The notes beneath the pieces are model-generated. The model was not told the origin of the DNA. It searched no databases and saw only the letters and a program-made list of their open reading frames with translations. A stretch of 64,000 nt of DNA from NCBI GenBank assembly GCA_963575745.1, contig CAUYUJ010015740.1:251332-315331 (forward strand), in the 5' to 3' direction. The position numbers and the translations under genes are program-made. Numbering within the stretch: the stretch's first letter is position 1; every line of letters begins with the position of its first letter. Source of the stretch: Prorocentrum cordatum. Taxonomy: Eukaryota > Sar > Dinophyceae > Prorocentrales > Prorocentraceae. Positions 62,814 to 64,000 of the stretch are shown here, in pieces.

Positions 62814-64000
62814 ATGGCTGTGGGCGCTGGGCGTCGCGGTGGCGGTGGCGCAGGGCGGCAGCCTGGGTGGCAGTGCCCGGTGCAGTGAATGTGCTACTAC
62901 ACACGTCGGGGAGAGGACACGTGCCCGTTGTGCTGGTGTTTGCCAAAAGAGCAAACCCGAACACCCCCCCCCCACGAGGCGGGCGCCGCGGAGGGCTGAT
63001 TATAGTGTGGTGCGGCCGACCGCTCGATGTTCGGTCTGGTTTCTGCTGGACCTGGGGCAGGCGAGGGTGGGCAGCGCGCGGGCGGTGGTGGAGCGCCCAA
63101 GCGAGCCCTCTGGTGGCCTGACGACCGTGCTGGTGCTGGTGGGGGTGGCACCGCAGCAGCTGGTGGTGGTGCAGGTGCAGGAGGTGAGGGCACTGGCATC
63201 AACGAGGAGCTGCGGCACAAGCTGGTGCAGTTGCCTGAAGACGCCTTCAAGGTCAGCGCCCAGCTGCTGGACGCCAAGACCAAGCGCGGGATTCTCCAAG
63301 CCAGGAGGTTGGCACAGGAGGGGCTGGGCGACCTCTCCAAGGTCAAGGAGGTCAAGGCGGCGCAGCTGCGGGCCGACGAGAAGTCCGTGCAGGTCACGAA
63401 GGCGGAGGGCCAGCTGGAGCAGGCCAAGGCGCGGGCTCATCGCGCTGTCGCTGAGATGGCGGAGCTGGGGGAAAAGCTGGTGCAGCTGCGGCGCGAACTG
63501 GAGGAGGCCACGGTGCAGGCCAAGGCGGCCGTGGCAGCCCAAGCCGCGAAGCAGTCCGAGGCGGAGACGGCGAAGCCGAAGGCGCCAGCTGCGGCGGCCC
63601 CCACGGCCGTGTCGGCTGGGCTGCGGGCAGCGATTGCCGCGGAGCTCGCCAGCCTCGCGGCAGAGGCGCCTGAGCTGGTGGTCAAGCTTGGCGGGGCGCT
63701 GGGCGAGATTCTGGACAGCCACGCCAGCCAGGCGGCACCTGAGGCGGCTGCTGCTGGGCTTCCGCGGCAGCAGGAGGACGTGGGTGCTGGTGGTGCGGCT
63801 CATGCCCCTGCAGCTGCGGCCGCTAGCGTGGCGCCCGCTCCTGCAGCCGCGGCGGGCGAGCCAGCGGCAGGAGGAGCACAATGGGGCGACTGGGGTGGAC
63901 CAGGCCTGGCGCGAGCTCGCCATGGAGATGGAGGACCCCGAGAAGCGGAAGTTCGCCGAGGTGCTCAGGGAGGAGCAGGCGGGGTCGGAGGCCAAGCGGC
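62814..64000 (+). pseudogene. SL-tagged decayed zinc-finger/coiled-coil ORF, runs off window
   Basis: From ATG 62814 the frame reads a Gly/Arg-rich start (MAVGAGRRGGGGAGRQPG), then GWQCPVQ, a TGA stop at 62886, and MCYYTRRGEDTCPLCWC. Across the stop the W-x-C-P ... C-x9-C-x2-C layout resembles a RanBP2-type zinc finger with a small lesion. Two more stops follow (62997, 63003). From about 63027 the same frame is open: PKRALWWPDDRAG, Gly/Ala linker, then a long coiled coil (about 63200-63560, for example KVKEVKAAQLRADEKSVQVT) and an Ala/Pro-rich segment. After about 63850 the protein-like frame shifts by one (WRELAMEMEDPEKRKFAEVL). Resembles the first ORF of dinoflagellate retroelements or an SL-retrocopied gene; the full length is unknown. 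Confidence 0.6.

Overview
The window is a stretch of GC-rich eukaryotic nuclear DNA that is almost certainly from a dinoflagellate. Direct signs are two genomic copies of the dinoflagellate spliced leader (one perfect at 62564-62585, one degenerate tandem pair at 2787-2823), a run of 35-residue PPR repeats of the dinoflagellate type, intron models with GC-AG and GA-AG ends beside GT-AG, and an extreme load of simple repeats. A Prorocentrum cordatum- or Polarella-like genome would fit, but the species is inferred. No rRNA, convincing tRNA, CRISPR array or bacterial operon is visible.

Layout. 1-2780: no gene I can support. 2787-3510: SL relics followed by a truncated PPR retrocopy. 3.5-5.2 kb: simple repeats and a fold-back. 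5249-7217: a small two-exon gene of unknown function whose intron is filled with minisatellite. 7.5-10.4 kb: minisatellites, a 1.1-kb (TATTAC)n tract and a 168-bp tandem duplication. 10573-19452: the main gene, modelled as five exons joined in phase 0 (about 1,742 residues). It carries an AT-hook-like N-terminus, a transposase-like middle and a C-terminal Ulp1/C48-like cysteine protease. Two of its introns are small inverted-repeat elements and two hold (TATTAC)n. 19.5-40 kb: non-coding DNA packed with dispersed repeats, fold-backs, minisatellites and purine/pyrimidine tracts, with only weak exon-like pieces. 40.1-42.8 kb: a kinase-like exon fragment and decayed non-LTR-retroelement-like coding. 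45.7-46.7 and 56.4-57.5 kb: two complex satellites (66 bp and about 90 bp units). 47.4-51 kb: long (GAT)n and (GGA)n tracts. 51-61 kb: dispersed repeats, including most copies of a MITE family. 62.5 kb to the end: a spliced-leader-tagged, decayed zinc-finger/coiled-coil ORF that runs off the window.

Biology. Three routes of genome growth are visible side by side: recycling of spliced-leader mRNA by reverse transcription; at least two families of short inverted-repeat elements that make 8-bp target duplications, one copy of which sits in a gene exactly where an intron is needed; and expansion or insertion of simple repeats, sometimes bounded by 26-27-bp direct repeats. Most long open frames in the window are artefacts of GC-rich or trinucleotide-repeat DNA and are not annotated as genes. 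Some start positions depend on splice inference without transcript data.
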